From the NCBI GenBank assembly GCA_001730085.1, contig MDLB01000078.1:1-19583 (forward strand): DNA of 19,583 bases, written 5' to 3'. Below, one piece after another: positions 1 to 7,966 of the stretch. Position 1 is the stretch's first letter. Each line of letters starts with the position of its first letter. The position numbers and the translations under genes were made by a program. The stretch comes from PVC group bacterium (ex Bugula neritina AB1). GTDB taxonomy: Bacteria; GCA-001730085. The notes below the pieces were generated by a model that made no database searches, was not told where the DNA came from, and was given only the letters and a program-made list of their open reading frames with translations.

Positions 1-104
1 GAAATCCCATATTGATTGCATAATTCCCCCAAGCTTACATTCCCCTTTATTCCCTCAAGTACAATTATTAACCGTTCTTTTGCTTTATATTTTTTCTTAT
101 TCAT
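1..104 (-). mobile_element. IS3-type transposase OrfA, 5' end only, cut by window edge
   Basis: Reading the minus strand from an ATG at 104 gives a protein beginning MNKKKYKAKERL and continuing through VLEGIKGNVSLGELCNQYGI before leaving the window. This is the pattern of the N-terminal helix-turn-helix of IS3-family OrfA proteins, which bind the element ends. A second ATG lies six bases upstream (110), but the AAGGAG-type ribosome-binding site at 113-118 is better spaced for the ATG at 104. Only 34 codons are visible, so the family call rests on the HTH pattern and on the Lys-rich start. I could not identify the terminal inverted repeat that should lie to its right (somewhere in 120-400). 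Confidence 0.6.
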
Positions 105-608
105 TTCCATTTCTCCTTATTATTATTATCTCTTTTCTAAGGAAAAATATTCAAAAAGTTTTTTGCTTTCTTAACGTATAGCAGTATACTTTATTAAAAT
201 TGGAGCTGACACGACAAGGTGAGCTTGAAAACGGACAGACTCAAAAGAGTTTCTAAGCGATATACATGCTTGATTTTAATTGGGTGCAAAGATTTTAAAA
301 AGGTGTAGAATTAGTCACAAAAAATACAGGAAGTATCCTATAAATCAGTGGTCTGGACAGTGCTGACAACTCTTTGACTTTTACTTCCTTTTTTTTCTTA
401 ACCAAATCTTTATTTTAGCTACATATTAAGTTCACTTTTCTATGTTAATTTATTAATCGAGTGATTAGGGAAGAGTTCTACTGTAAAGAAATCTCTATAG
501 AGATTTTTTAGTTTTTTTGAAACGGTACAGAGTCTTTGTGATCTTCAAGCTTTGCTTAAAGCCAGTGCGTATTTTTCGAGTTGTGTCAAAGTAAGGAAAT
601 ATTCTGTA
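105..608. other. gene-poor leader between IS remnant and the giant gene
   Basis: No supported gene is present. One plus-strand stretch (about 208-307) reads open for roughly 30 codons and ends LIGCKDFKKV, but it has no ATG or recognisable product and may be a remnant or chance. An imperfectly placed inverted repeat (AGGAAGTA at 328-335 and TACTTCCT at 382-389) has a 46-base spacer and no obvious role. The right boundary of the left-edge IS must lie here but could not be placed. Confidence 0.4.
489..510 (+). terminator. perfect 18-bp palindrome followed by T-run; terminator or operator
   Basis: Positions 489-506 form a perfect palindrome (AAATCTCTA/TAGAGATTT) that runs straight into T residues to 509. 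As RNA it could fold as a 7-bp stem with a 4-base loop and a U tail, the form of a weak intrinsic terminator. Its symmetry and location about 100 bases upstream of the giant gene also fit a dimeric repressor site. The stem is AT-rich, so either reading is tentative. Confidence 0.3.
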
Positions 609-3600
609 GTGAAATATCTTGCGGTATGCTATATGATCTCTTTTTTGCTTATAACAGAAATGCTTTCCTCTTTGGGCCTTTCTTCCCAGATATATCAACC
701 TTTATCTGCAGTAGCTAAACATTCAAAAAGCACCCTAGCTTTTCCTAATAAAGAAAAACCAGTGGATGAAAAAAATCCTTTAAAAGAGCCGTTTTTTTTA
801 AAACGGAATCAATTTGACTGTTCTTTTTTAGAGTCAGAAAAAGTTTTAGCTGATTTTTCTACTGACTTTATCAACAGTAGAAGATATAAGTTTTTCATAT
901 GGATGAAGTCATATTTTACCTACTATTTTTTTTACTTTATAAGCACGTTTTGCTTTGACATTATTTCTTTTTCGTTAATATTGGTTTTAGTTTTTTTTGA
1001 AGTCAATATTATTGCTTTTATGATTATGTATATATTTTTGAAAGCATCTTTTTCAGGTTTGGATTCAATGCTGAGCGAAAGAACAAAGATACATTTTAAA
1101 AAAAGAGCTCAAAAAATAGTTCAGGCTTATAAGAATGAATGTTTAAAGTCAAAATTAGCTGCACAAAAACAATCTATGAGAAGACAGAACCACTTTCGTG
1201 TTTCGATTTGTTTTATTAATAGATTACTTGCTAGTGGAGACTACCTCTATGTAACCGAAAGCCAAATGCTTAATGAAGTTTTATCGTTGAAAAAGAGAGA
1301 TAGAATCAACTCAAATGAAATGCTGATTCTCTTAAACCTTATCAATGTCATTGTTTTTAATGGTCGAAATATGGCTGAGGTTTGCAAGGATAAGTCGATA
1401 ATGGAGATTAAATGTGAGATAGACTTTGAAGCGATATCTACATTAGAAAGATACATTTTAATATTTTTTTGTGCACAAAATTATTTTCTTTATGAATCTG
1501 AGCGGGAAACACCGGACATAGGTGAAGATGGATATATCGGTTACGAAATCTTTATGGAAGATGTTCCTATAGAAGATTCGACTTTTGAAGATGAGGATGA
1601 AGGTGATTATGACGATGACGATGACGATGATTATGTCCGCATATCTACATGTGACCATTTTCTTGTTATAACCGAGAAAGATTTTATTGTTGTCAAAAAA
1701 GGAAATGAAGATACATATCGAGGATTTCCTCAATATGTTCTTATCGAGGAGGATGATGTTTTTATTATAAAAAAAGAAAAAAAAGGTGAACCGGCCTTTG
1801 GAGATGAGTATATTGTTCTTGAAAAGGAAGGCAAACCTGTTTTGACTAAAAAAGAAACTGGACCCAATGATATGGGCCAGTTTCTTTTTGTTAAACATCA
1901 AGAGAACTTTCACCTTATTAAAAGAGATGGAATTCCTTTGCAACCTGAAAAGTTTCTTTCTCAAGCTAAGAAAAAATCTAATGAAGGAAGAAAGCAAAAA
2001 ATACAAGAAGATTATTATTTTCCTCTTTTTTTATTACAGCATCACAAATCGATCTGTGCTGTAGAGAATAGTCTTGATATTCAATATCGTTCAGGGGTTG
2101 AAGAGATTTTAAAAGAGTTGATTTTATCCAGCAATCTAAAAAAAGATATGGTTATAGAGCAGTTTAAAAGTTTAACAGGTGAGGGGGACTTAGAAGCCTT
2201 TAGATCTTTGATACATGTTATTTCGGATACGGACTATGCCAATTTTAAGCAAGATATAGAGGGGATTCTTGAAGGATGCACATTTTTTACTCCTTTTTGG
2301 GTAGCATATTTAAAACTTTTGAACGGTGCACCCTATAAGGAGCTCGAACTTGTTTATAAAGATACGACGAAAAGTTGGTCAAAAAAGTCAAAAGTTTCTA
2401 TCTGGTATGCTAAAAAACTTGTTGTTGATGTTATTGCTTCCTCTTCAGACCAAGAGATACGTGACAAGGTTATTGAGATGCTTAAAAATGAGCTTTTGAT
2501 TACAAAAGTTGATCCTCAAGAAACGGAGGAGCAGGACTCCTTTATGTTAAAAATTTTATGTTCGATTGTAAAAGATGTAAGGGCATCTGGTAAAGATATA
2601 AGAGAAATTAAAAATATTATTTCGAGTTTTTTGGAAAGAAGTGAAGTTCGTTGTTCTTTTGCTTTTAAGAAGACAGTTTCTTTTGCGAAGAGTTTACAAG
2701 CCTCTATTATAGCGGATGGTTATTCTGCACCTATTTTTGTGAATCAGGAGCGTGTTGAGGAAAAACTTGGATCGGAAGATAAAAGCAAAATGGCTTATCA
2801 TTTGGGCAGTAGGAATAAATGGTATTTCTCTACACTTTACTCTCTTTCTGCGGCAGGATTGGCTTTAACTATTATTGCTATAGCTTTAGTGAGTTCATAC
2901 CTCCACGGAGATTTTAGTTCTTTATTCTCAGAAGGTGGGAGTATTATTACTCTTGTTGCTTCTGGGGCATTGGGAGGGGAAATCCCTCCTATTTTGATGT
3001 CGGGTATTGTAGGGGTTGTGAGCTATGGCTTTTTGCAAGTGGTTAAAGGTTTTGTTAGAAAAAAAGCGATGTTTTACAGCATTGATGGATTTCCTGCATT
3101 AAAAGACCCTGTCGTGCTAGCAGAGCTAAAATCTTTACAAAAAACCTTAAGGTCCAGTTCTGTACCTTTGTTTCAGGTAGAATTTACAATATATGAAGCT
3201 TATAAGAGAGCCTTTTCTGTTGACACTCGAACCGATAGGAGCTGGAGAGTTTTTTACTTTGCTGCGCTTAAGCAAGGAAACTTCAATCAAAAGTTGCTTG
3301 TTTCTTTGGCTCAATTCATTTTAACATTAGAAGGGAACCCAGACTTACTAGATGAATCGGAGTCTTTAAAACTTCATACGTTGATCACGGATCGAATCAG
3401 AAAAGATGTCGTTGCTCCTGAATATGCTTTTCATTATTACAATGTTCTTTCTTTGAAATATGTGATCAACGTTTCAAAATTTATTATATGCAATGAAACT
3501 AAGAATGATAAATTTAATATTACTCAATTTGAAACTGATTATTTTAAACTCGACAAAGATATAGATATTTTATATCGATTAAAATTTTTCTATTTTTTAT

Positions 3601-4448
3601 TTAGTTTGGCTCAAGATGTAAAAATAACTCATGAATCACGCGCGCGTATTTTTCATCACTTCTTTAGAGAAATTAGATATAGTTCGCGTTACGAGGACTC
3701 TAAAAATATGACTCTTTTTAAGGCTAATACATTTATATTAACGACTTTTTTAAACTCAAGTAATCAAAAAATATGGGAAATATTTTTCAATGGCTTTCTT
3801 GATTATGTTAGCTCGAAAATTTTATCAGATGGCTTGTTTTTTATGCCTGTTGTTAGAGGAATGAATGTTAGATATGAAAAAATTAAATTCCTTGTAGATA
3901 AGTATAATTACAAAGAAAGAGTGCCGAGAAATGATGCGATTCGTTATATTGTTAAGAATTTGAATTGTTTTAAAGCTAAAAAGGTTAAGTGGAAGTACAC
4001 TTTGCCTAAAATTTTTTATCGGAGATGTATGGGATATTCTGTTTTATTTTTAGTGGTTTTTTCTTGTGCGATGATCACGTTAGACTGTACCTTTCGACTT
4101 TGCGGATTTTTGAGCTTTGATATCTCTGAAGTTACTTTTGCAATAAGAGCTTTGATCTTAGTGAATGTGATTTCTCTTTTGGGAAGACTTTTAAAAGACT
4201 TTTTAGAAAAACATTTTGAGCAAAAAGTTTTTTTATCAGACAGGCTTTTTTATTGTTTCAACATTAAAAAAATAAAAAAGAGAGAGGTGTATGATAAGGT
4301 TAGCGAAATATTAAGAAGTGACGGGGAGGTAAGTCGTTCCTCTAGCATCGGATTATCGTCGAAGCCTTCTTCTGGAGATGAGGTCAAACTTTCTAGGGTG
4401 CAGAGAGAAGGTTTTCATTTCAGTTCAAAAACCGTCCAAGCGGCATAG
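609..4448 (+). CDS. very large orphan membrane protein with acidic tract and tandem repeats
   Basis: I do not recognise this protein of about 1,279 residues. The frame is open from a TTG at 552, but I prefer the GTG at 609, which has an AAGGA site at 593-597; an ATG follows at 633. The N-terminus is hydrophobic (residues 1-23, possible signal anchor). Three strongly hydrophobic double segments lie near residues 99-147, 739-818 and 1138-1196, suggesting three membrane hairpins separated by large soluble regions. A run of seven Asp (335-341) precedes four tandem repeats of about 25 residues (351-448) that look like beta-hairpins ending in Lys-Lys/Arg. Soluble segments are rich in Lys, Glu, Phe and Ile. 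The C-terminal tail is Ser-rich. There is no enzymatic motif that I can see. Base usage resembles that of neighbouring housekeeping genes, so recent transfer is not evident. A surface, envelope or host-interaction role is possible but unsupported. Confidence 0.75.
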   Translation: MKYLAVCYMISFLLITEMLSSLGLSSQIYQPLSAVAKHSKSTLAFPNKEKPVDEKNPLKEPFFLKRNQFDCSFLESEKVLADFSTDFINSRRYKFFIWMKSYFTYYFFYFISTFCFDIISFSLILVLVFFEVNIIAFMIMYIFLKASFSGLDSMLSERTKIHFKKRAQKIVQAYKNECLKSKLAAQKQSMRRQNHFRVSICFINRLLASGDYLYVTESQMLNEVLSLKKRDRINSNEMLILLNLINVIVFNGRNMAEVCKDKSIMEIKCEIDFEAISTLERYILIFFCAQNYFLYESERETPDIGEDGYIGYEIFMEDVPIEDSTFEDEDEGDYDDDDDDDYVRISTCDHFLVITEKDFIVVKKGNEDTYRGFPQYVLIEEDDVFIIKKEKKGEPAFGDEYIVLEKEGKPVLTKKETGPNDMGQFLFVKHQENFHLIKRDGIPLQPEKFLSQAKKKSNEGRKQKIQEDYYFPLFLLQHHKSICAVENSLDIQYRSGVEEILKELILSSNLKKDMVIEQFKSLTGEGDLEAFRSLIHVISDTDYANFKQDIEGILEGCTFFTPFWVAYLKLLNGAPYKELELVYKDTTKSWSKKSKVSIWYAKKLVVDVIASSSDQEIRDKVIEMLKNELLITKVDPQETEEQDSFMLKILCSIVKDVRASGKDIREIKNIISSFLERSEVRCSFAFKKTVSFAKSLQASIIADGYSAPIFVNQERVEEKLGSEDKSKMAYHLGSRNKWYFSTLYSLSAAGLALTIIAIALVSSYLHGDFSSLFSEGGSIITLVASGALGGEIPPILMSGIVGVVSYGFLQVVKGFVRKKAMFYSIDGFPALKDPVVLAELKSLQKTLRSSSVPLFQVEFTIYEAYKRAFSVDTRTDRSWRVFYFAALKQGNFNQKLLVSLAQFILTLEGNPDLLDESESLKLHTLITDRIRKDVVAPEYAFHYYNVLSLKYVINVSKFIICNETKNDKFNITQFETDYFKLDKDIDILYRLKFFYFLFSLAQDVKITHESRARIFHHFFREIRYSSRYEDSKNMTLFKANTFILTTFLNSSNQKIWEIFFNGFLDYVSSKILSDGLFFMPVVRGMNVRYEKIKFLVDKYNYKERVPRNDAIRYIVKNLNCFKAKKVKWKYTLPKIFYRRCMGYSVLFLVVFSCAMITLDCTFRLCGFLSFDISEVTFAIRALILVNVISLLGRLLKDFLEKHFEQKVFLSDRLFYCFNIKKIKKREVYDKVSEILRSDGEVSRSSSIGLSSKPSSGDEVKLSRVQREGFHFSSKTVQAA
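1611..1631 (+). repeat. in-frame GACGAT hexanucleotide repeat encoding poly-Asp
   Basis: Three consecutive GACGAT units followed by GAT encode seven Asp residues inside the giant membrane protein. The unit length is a multiple of three, so replication slippage would change the length of the acidic tract without breaking the frame. The surrounding residues (about 327-341 of the protein) are also mostly Asp and Glu. Confidence 0.7.
1659..1952 (+). repeat. four tandem ~25-residue protein repeats
   Basis: Four copies begin at the aromatic residues 351, 376, 401 and 425 of the giant protein, a spacing of 25, 25 and 24. Each starts aromatic-hydrophobic-hydrophobic-hydrophobic (FLVI, YVLI, YIVL, FLFV), then an acidic or polar turn, then a second hydrophobic strand ending in KK or KR about 12-13 residues after the aromatic. 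The pattern suggests a two-strand beta-hairpin per unit. The copies are diverged at nucleotide level, so this is an old protein repeat and not a recent DNA duplication. Confidence 0.65.
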
Positions 4449-4456
4449 AAAAATTT

Positions 4457-4465
4457 TGCTATAAT
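4457..4465 (+). promoter_or_regulatory. candidate extended -10 promoter (TGC TATAAT)
   Basis: TGCTATAAT at 4457-4465 matches the extended -10 consensus TGnTATAAT of sigma-70 promoters, just after the giant gene ends. No good -35 is visible, which extended -10 promoters can do without. It would start a transcript about 185 bases ahead of the ParB-like gene and could drive the three-gene set 4660-7782. The long leader holds no clear terminator or riboswitch. Confidence 0.4.
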
Positions 4466-4659
4466 GTAAGAGCATTATCTAAATAGACTTTTAATAAAAT
4501 CATTTCTTTTCTGTGTCTTTTTTTGTACAAACCATGTGAGACTTTTGAGAAATATCCCATGTGCTTTATGGAAGAGGTTTGGTATGAGTTTATTGTTATC
4601 ATAGAGCTTGATATTTTTGAGAAGAAGATATTTTTAATGAAGACAGAGTAAGTGAATTT

Positions 4660-5589
4660 ATGAAAAAAATCAAAGACATTTTAATAGAAGATATTGTATG
4701 TGACTATATCCCGGAAGTTTATATCGTTAAGGCTCAGGAAGTTAGCTTTGACGTTATTAAAACTCCTGTTTTAGTTTTGGAAAAAGACGAAAAGTACTTT
4801 TTGATTGATGGCAGAAAAAGAGTTGCGCAGGCTGTTTATTTTAAAAAGAGGTTTATAGAAGCCATTTGTTTGAAAGATTTTAATGATTATCATGAGGCCG
4901 TTTCTTTGGCCTTGAAATCCAATATTTTTTCTATGACATTTTTGGATTGGGCAAACTTTTTTAAGCAGGGAAGAGCAAAAAATCTTTGGCCTAGGAGTCA
5001 AGAAACAATATTTTGGGATAGTATCGGTTCATTATATTTTTCCCAGAGAGATAAAAGTTATATCGATATTTTATGTGATATTGATGATTGGATATATGAG
5101 TGGGTTAAGGTTGGTCGATTAAAAATAGAGTCTCTCCTTTATGTGAAAGAACAAGACTTTAAAAATATAGATCGATGGGTCAAATTGATCGTTGCTTTAA
5201 AAATGAATAATAATGAACTAAAAAAATGGATGAGATATACCCGAGAAATTTGTCTTAAGAGGTCGATAGACCTTGAGCAATTATGGGAAGAGTTAAATAT
5301 AGATGAGATCGTGAAAATGGATTCTCCAGAAAGAGTTTGTTACTCTAAAATTTTTAAAAATTTATGGAAAAAGAGATTCCCTATACGGCACTCGGCAGAG
5401 AAGGAGATCGAGAATCTTTTTCAAAACCTAGCTGCTCCAGAAAATTTTACTTTGCAAATCCCAGAGAACCTAGAAGGTGATTATCTAACAATATCTTTAA
5501 AATGTCGGAATAAGAAAGACTTGAACAGCTTGGTCGATTGGATAAAAAAAAGTGAGGAAAAAATTGATGACTTCTTTGGTTGGATCTGA
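4660..5589 (+). CDS. ParB/sulfiredoxin-fold protein, first gene of overlapping trio
   Basis: This 309-residue protein has an N-terminal segment (about residues 30-85) resembling the ParB/Spo0J nuclease-like fold: a hydrophobic strand (TPVLVLEKD), then the box FLIDGRKRVAQA at 47-58 with the Gly-Arg-Lys-Arg turn that resembles the nucleotide-binding box II of ParB proteins. The remaining 220 residues are mostly charged helices without a motif I know. It is not near an origin or parA, so chromosome segregation is unlikely. ParB-fold proteins also act as CTP/ATP-binding switches and nucleases, but which of these applies is unknown. The ATG at 4660 has only a weak upstream AAGTGA. Its end overlaps the next gene by 23 bases, implying translational coupling with the radical SAM protein and probably a shared function. 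Confidence 0.65.
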   Translation: MKKIKDILIEDIVCDYIPEVYIVKAQEVSFDVIKTPVLVLEKDEKYFLIDGRKRVAQAVYFKKRFIEAICLKDFNDYHEAVSLALKSNIFSMTFLDWANFFKQGRAKNLWPRSQETIFWDSIGSLYFSQRDKSYIDILCDIDDWIYEWVKVGRLKIESLLYVKEQDFKNIDRWVKLIVALKMNNNELKKWMRYTREICLKRSIDLEQLWEELNIDEIVKMDSPERVCYSKIFKNLWKKRFPIRHSAEKEIENLFQNLAAPENFTLQIPENLEGDYLTISLKCRNKKDLNSLVDWIKKSEEKIDDFFGWI

Positions 5590-6613
5590 GTTTTTACCAT
5601 CGCTGGTTTTAGTACAAAAGGAAGCTCTACAATATACTTACGCACAAGAAATGATTGAGCGGCTTAAACACTATGATCCAGAATATATTACGGTAAAAGA
5701 TGATGCAGAAGCGAGAGAGCTTTTAAACAAATCGACACGGAAAAAAAAGCATATTTATTTGTATGTGAATAAGGGTTCTTTTATTCGAAAAAAAAACTTT
5801 GGTCAAGATTGTATAAATACAGATAAGGCATATTGTTTAGATCATGTGATAGGGTGTCAATTCGCCTGTGTCTACTGTTACCTTCACTCTTATCTAAAAG
5901 ATGAGCCTCTTGTGAAAGTTGCTGTGAATATAGATGATATGTTCGAAGAGCTTGAAAATATAACACAAGATCAAGAGCCCTTTTTTATCAGTACAGGAGA
6001 GTTGAGTGATAGTTTGCTTTTTGAGCCAATAACGAATCTAACAACATATTTATATGACTTTTTAAAAACGAGACCCCAGGTTACGTTAGAGTTGCGTAGC
6101 AAAAGTCGCTACACGAGTTTTCTTGAAAATATAAAGCCCTTGCCTAACATGTATTTAACCTGGTCTTTGAGTCCTCCAGAGGTGGTAAAAAAATATGAAC
6201 TTAAAACCGCTTCTTTTGAAGAAAGAGTCCAAGCTTTAAAGAAGTGCCAAGAAAAAGGGTTTTCTATAGGTATAATAATGGACCCAATGATTCACTATGA
6301 TGACTGGAAAAAAGGATATACAGAAATGGTTGATTCACTTGCTTCTCAGGTGGATTTGACTAAGGTTCAACGTATATTTGTGGGTTCTTTCCGATATATG
6401 AAGGGTATGGATCGTGATATCCAAAATATTTTTTCTAAAACAGACCTTTTTTCTAGTGAGTTTGTTTTAGCGAGAGATGGAAAGTACCGATACTATAAAC
6501 CTTTGAGAGAAAAAATGTACCGCTTGGTGATAGATCGTCTTGCTTTTTATCAGAAAAAGGTTTCTTTAAGCATGGAGTTCCCAGAAACGTGGTCAAAGCT
6601 TTTGGATGGTTGA
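5567..6613 (+). CDS. spore photoproduct lyase-like radical SAM protein
   Basis: The protein of 348 residues carries the radical SAM cluster motif CX3CX2C (Cys97, Cys101, Cys104) in the context CQFACVYCYLHSYL, which is the signature of the SPL family with its characteristic tyrosine-rich CYLxxYL tail. In true spore photoproduct lyases (SplB of Bacillus and Geobacillus) a fourth cysteine about 43 residues later donates a hydrogen atom during thymine dimer repair. Here that region reads FFISTGELSDSLLF with no cysteine, so the enzyme is probably a paralogous family member with a different substrate or chemistry. The frame opens at a GTG (5552), but the ATG at 5567 is preceded by GAGG at 5554-5557 with good spacing and is preferred. 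It overlaps the ParB-like gene by 23 bases and the protease gene by 25. No sporulation genes are visible. Confidence 0.8.
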   Translation: MTSLVGSEFLPSLVLVQKEALQYTYAQEMIERLKHYDPEYITVKDDAEARELLNKSTRKKKHIYLYVNKGSFIRKKNFGQDCINTDKAYCLDHVIGCQFACVYCYLHSYLKDEPLVKVAVNIDDMFEELENITQDQEPFFISTGELSDSLLFEPITNLTTYLYDFLKTRPQVTLELRSKSRYTSFLENIKPLPNMYLTWSLSPPEVVKKYELKTASFEERVQALKKCQEKGFSIGIIMDPMIHYDDWKKGYTEMVDSLASQVDLTKVQRIFVGSFRYMKGMDRDIQNIFSKTDLFSSEFVLARDGKYRYYKPLREKMYRLVIDRLAFYQKKVSLSMEFPETWSKLLDG

Positions 6614-7782
6614 TCTTTTTTTTATTGACGTTAGAAGTTGATATTTGGACAGCAGAAAATAACGATACATTTTCTGAGGTTGAAACTTTTGAGAAAGCCC
6701 TTCAATTGGTTGACAAAGTCTATGTTGACTCTTGTGATACAAAAGTTCTCCTTGAAGAGTCTTTGCAAGGTCTCTTTTCTTCGTTAGACCCTTATAGTGA
6801 ATACATGAACCAGATTGAGTATGAAAACTTTTTAAAATCTCAAAAAGGTGTTTTTGTAGGGGTTGGACTTGAGCTTGTGACTAAAAATCAATTTCATGTT
6901 GTGGTGACAACCTTATTTGATTCTCCCGCAGAGCTTGCAGGAATAAAAGCTGGTGACCGCTTGATCCGTGTGAATGGAACTTCTGTTATGGGGAAATCTT
7001 TAGACTCAACTGTTAATATGGTTCAAGGGGTTCCTGGAACACCCGTGCGGTTAACTTTTTTGAGATTTGGACAAGAGATTGAGTTTGTTCTTTACAGAGG
7101 AAGTATTAAGTCTAGCGATATCCGTGATGAGTGTGTGATTGAGGAATCCATTGGTTATTTTAAAATAACACGCTTTAGAAAGGGTACGGCGCAAGATGTT
7201 AGAAATGTTTTAGACCATTTTTTGTCATTAAATATTTCAGGACTTGTTATAGACTTGAGAAATAACCCTGGAGGCTTGTTGGAAGAAGCTGTTAATGTAG
7301 CCTCTCTTTTTCTTAGAGAGAATAAAGTTGTGGTTCGAGTGCAGGGAAAAGATAAGTTTTCTGAAAAAAAATATAGGACTTTTGACCCTCCCATAGCAGA
7401 AAAAATCCCAATGTGTATTTTGATAAATAAAGGGACGGCGAGTGCCGCAGAGGTTTTGGGAGGAGCTTTTCGAGATTACAAAAGAGCCACAATCGTTGGG
7501 CAAAGAAGCTTTGGGAAAGGGTCTATACAAATTTTAATTCCTCTTTTGAAGAATGAAGGTGCTATCAAAATAACGTCACATCGCTATGTTTTGCCGAAAG
7601 GTGATCGAATTGAAGGGCAAGGACTAATGCCTGAAATCGTTGTAGGTTTGCCAAAAGGGCAAGACATTTTTCGTATAGATTTAAGGCGAAAAAAAATGGC
7701 AAAAACCGGATCAGTGAAGTTTGCCATGAAAACCTTAAAAGATAAGCAGCTAACAGTCGCTATCGAAGATCTTTTACCTTAA
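6589..7782 (+). CDS. S41 family C-terminal processing peptidase with PDZ domain
   Basis: This 397-residue protein begins with a hydrophobic signal sequence (residues 1-20, GWLIFFLLTLEV), so it acts in the periplasm or at the membrane. A DPYSEYMN segment typical of CtpA proteins precedes a PDZ domain (about 75-170, with AGIKAGDRLIRVNG), which docks substrate C-termini. The S41 catalytic domain follows, with LRNNPGGLL near 223. The Ser-Lys dyad is Ser285 in GTASAAEV and Lys310 in RSFGKGSI; the 25-residue spacing equals that of Tsp/Prc. The family cleaves unfolded or tagged proteins at their C-termini. The start is GTG at 6589, inside the end of the radical SAM gene, with GGAG at 6574-6577. It is slightly shorter than many CtpA proteins but looks complete. 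Whether it functions with its two upstream partners is unknown. Confidence 0.9.
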   Translation: MVKAFGWLIFFLLTLEVDIWTAENNDTFSEVETFEKALQLVDKVYVDSCDTKVLLEESLQGLFSSLDPYSEYMNQIEYENFLKSQKGVFVGVGLELVTKNQFHVVVTTLFDSPAELAGIKAGDRLIRVNGTSVMGKSLDSTVNMVQGVPGTPVRLTFLRFGQEIEFVLYRGSIKSSDIRDECVIEESIGYFKITRFRKGTAQDVRNVLDHFLSLNISGLVIDLRNNPGGLLEEAVNVASLFLRENKVVVRVQGKDKFSEKKYRTFDPPIAEKIPMCILINKGTASAAEVLGGAFRDYKRATIVGQRSFGKGSIQILIPLLKNEGAIKITSHRYVLPKGDRIEGQGLMPEIVVGLPKGQDIFRIDLRRKKMAKTGSVKFAMKTLKDKQLTVAIEDLLP

Positions 7783-7831
7783 AAAAGAAGCTATTTACAA
7801 CGGTTATTCATCGCCAACATATCGTACGAAA

Positions 7832-7966
7832 CTTTTAAAAAAATCACGTTAAAGAACTTTACAAGGGTTTGTTCTTTCGAAAAAAAGCGCATGATTTTTT
7901 TAAAGAATCCTAAGGCCACATATGTGTTATTTCGCAAGGATCTTAGGATTTCTTTAAATGCTTTTT
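7832..7966 (+). terminator. structured convergent terminator region
   Basis: Between the convergent protease and transketolase genes lie nested inverted repeats. The strongest pairs TTTAAAGAATCCTAAG (7899-7914) with CTTAGGATTTCTTTAAA (7942-7958), a 16-bp stem with one bulged base; its loop holds the perfect palindrome CACATATGTG (7917-7926), and T-rich bases follow at 7961-7966. An upstream pair, AAAGAAC (7851-7857) with GTTCTTT (7871-7877), lies inside a longer A-tract/T-tract pairing (7837-7846 with 7892-7900). The stem includes the transketolase stop codon (7954-7956). It probably ends plus-strand transcription and may protect both 3' ends. Confidence 0.6.

Noticed and set aside
1458-2006. 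Long minus-strand open frame (182 codons) inside the giant gene
   Set aside because: It is antisense to a well-formed plus-strand gene and its Phe/Ile/Lys-rich translation is what the complement of AT-rich coding sequence gives; no ribosome-binding site supports it.
5567-6613. Annotation as a genuine spore photoproduct lyase (splB)
   Set aside because: The family signature fits, but the conserved catalytic fourth cysteine is absent and there is no evidence of sporulation, so only the family-level name is given.
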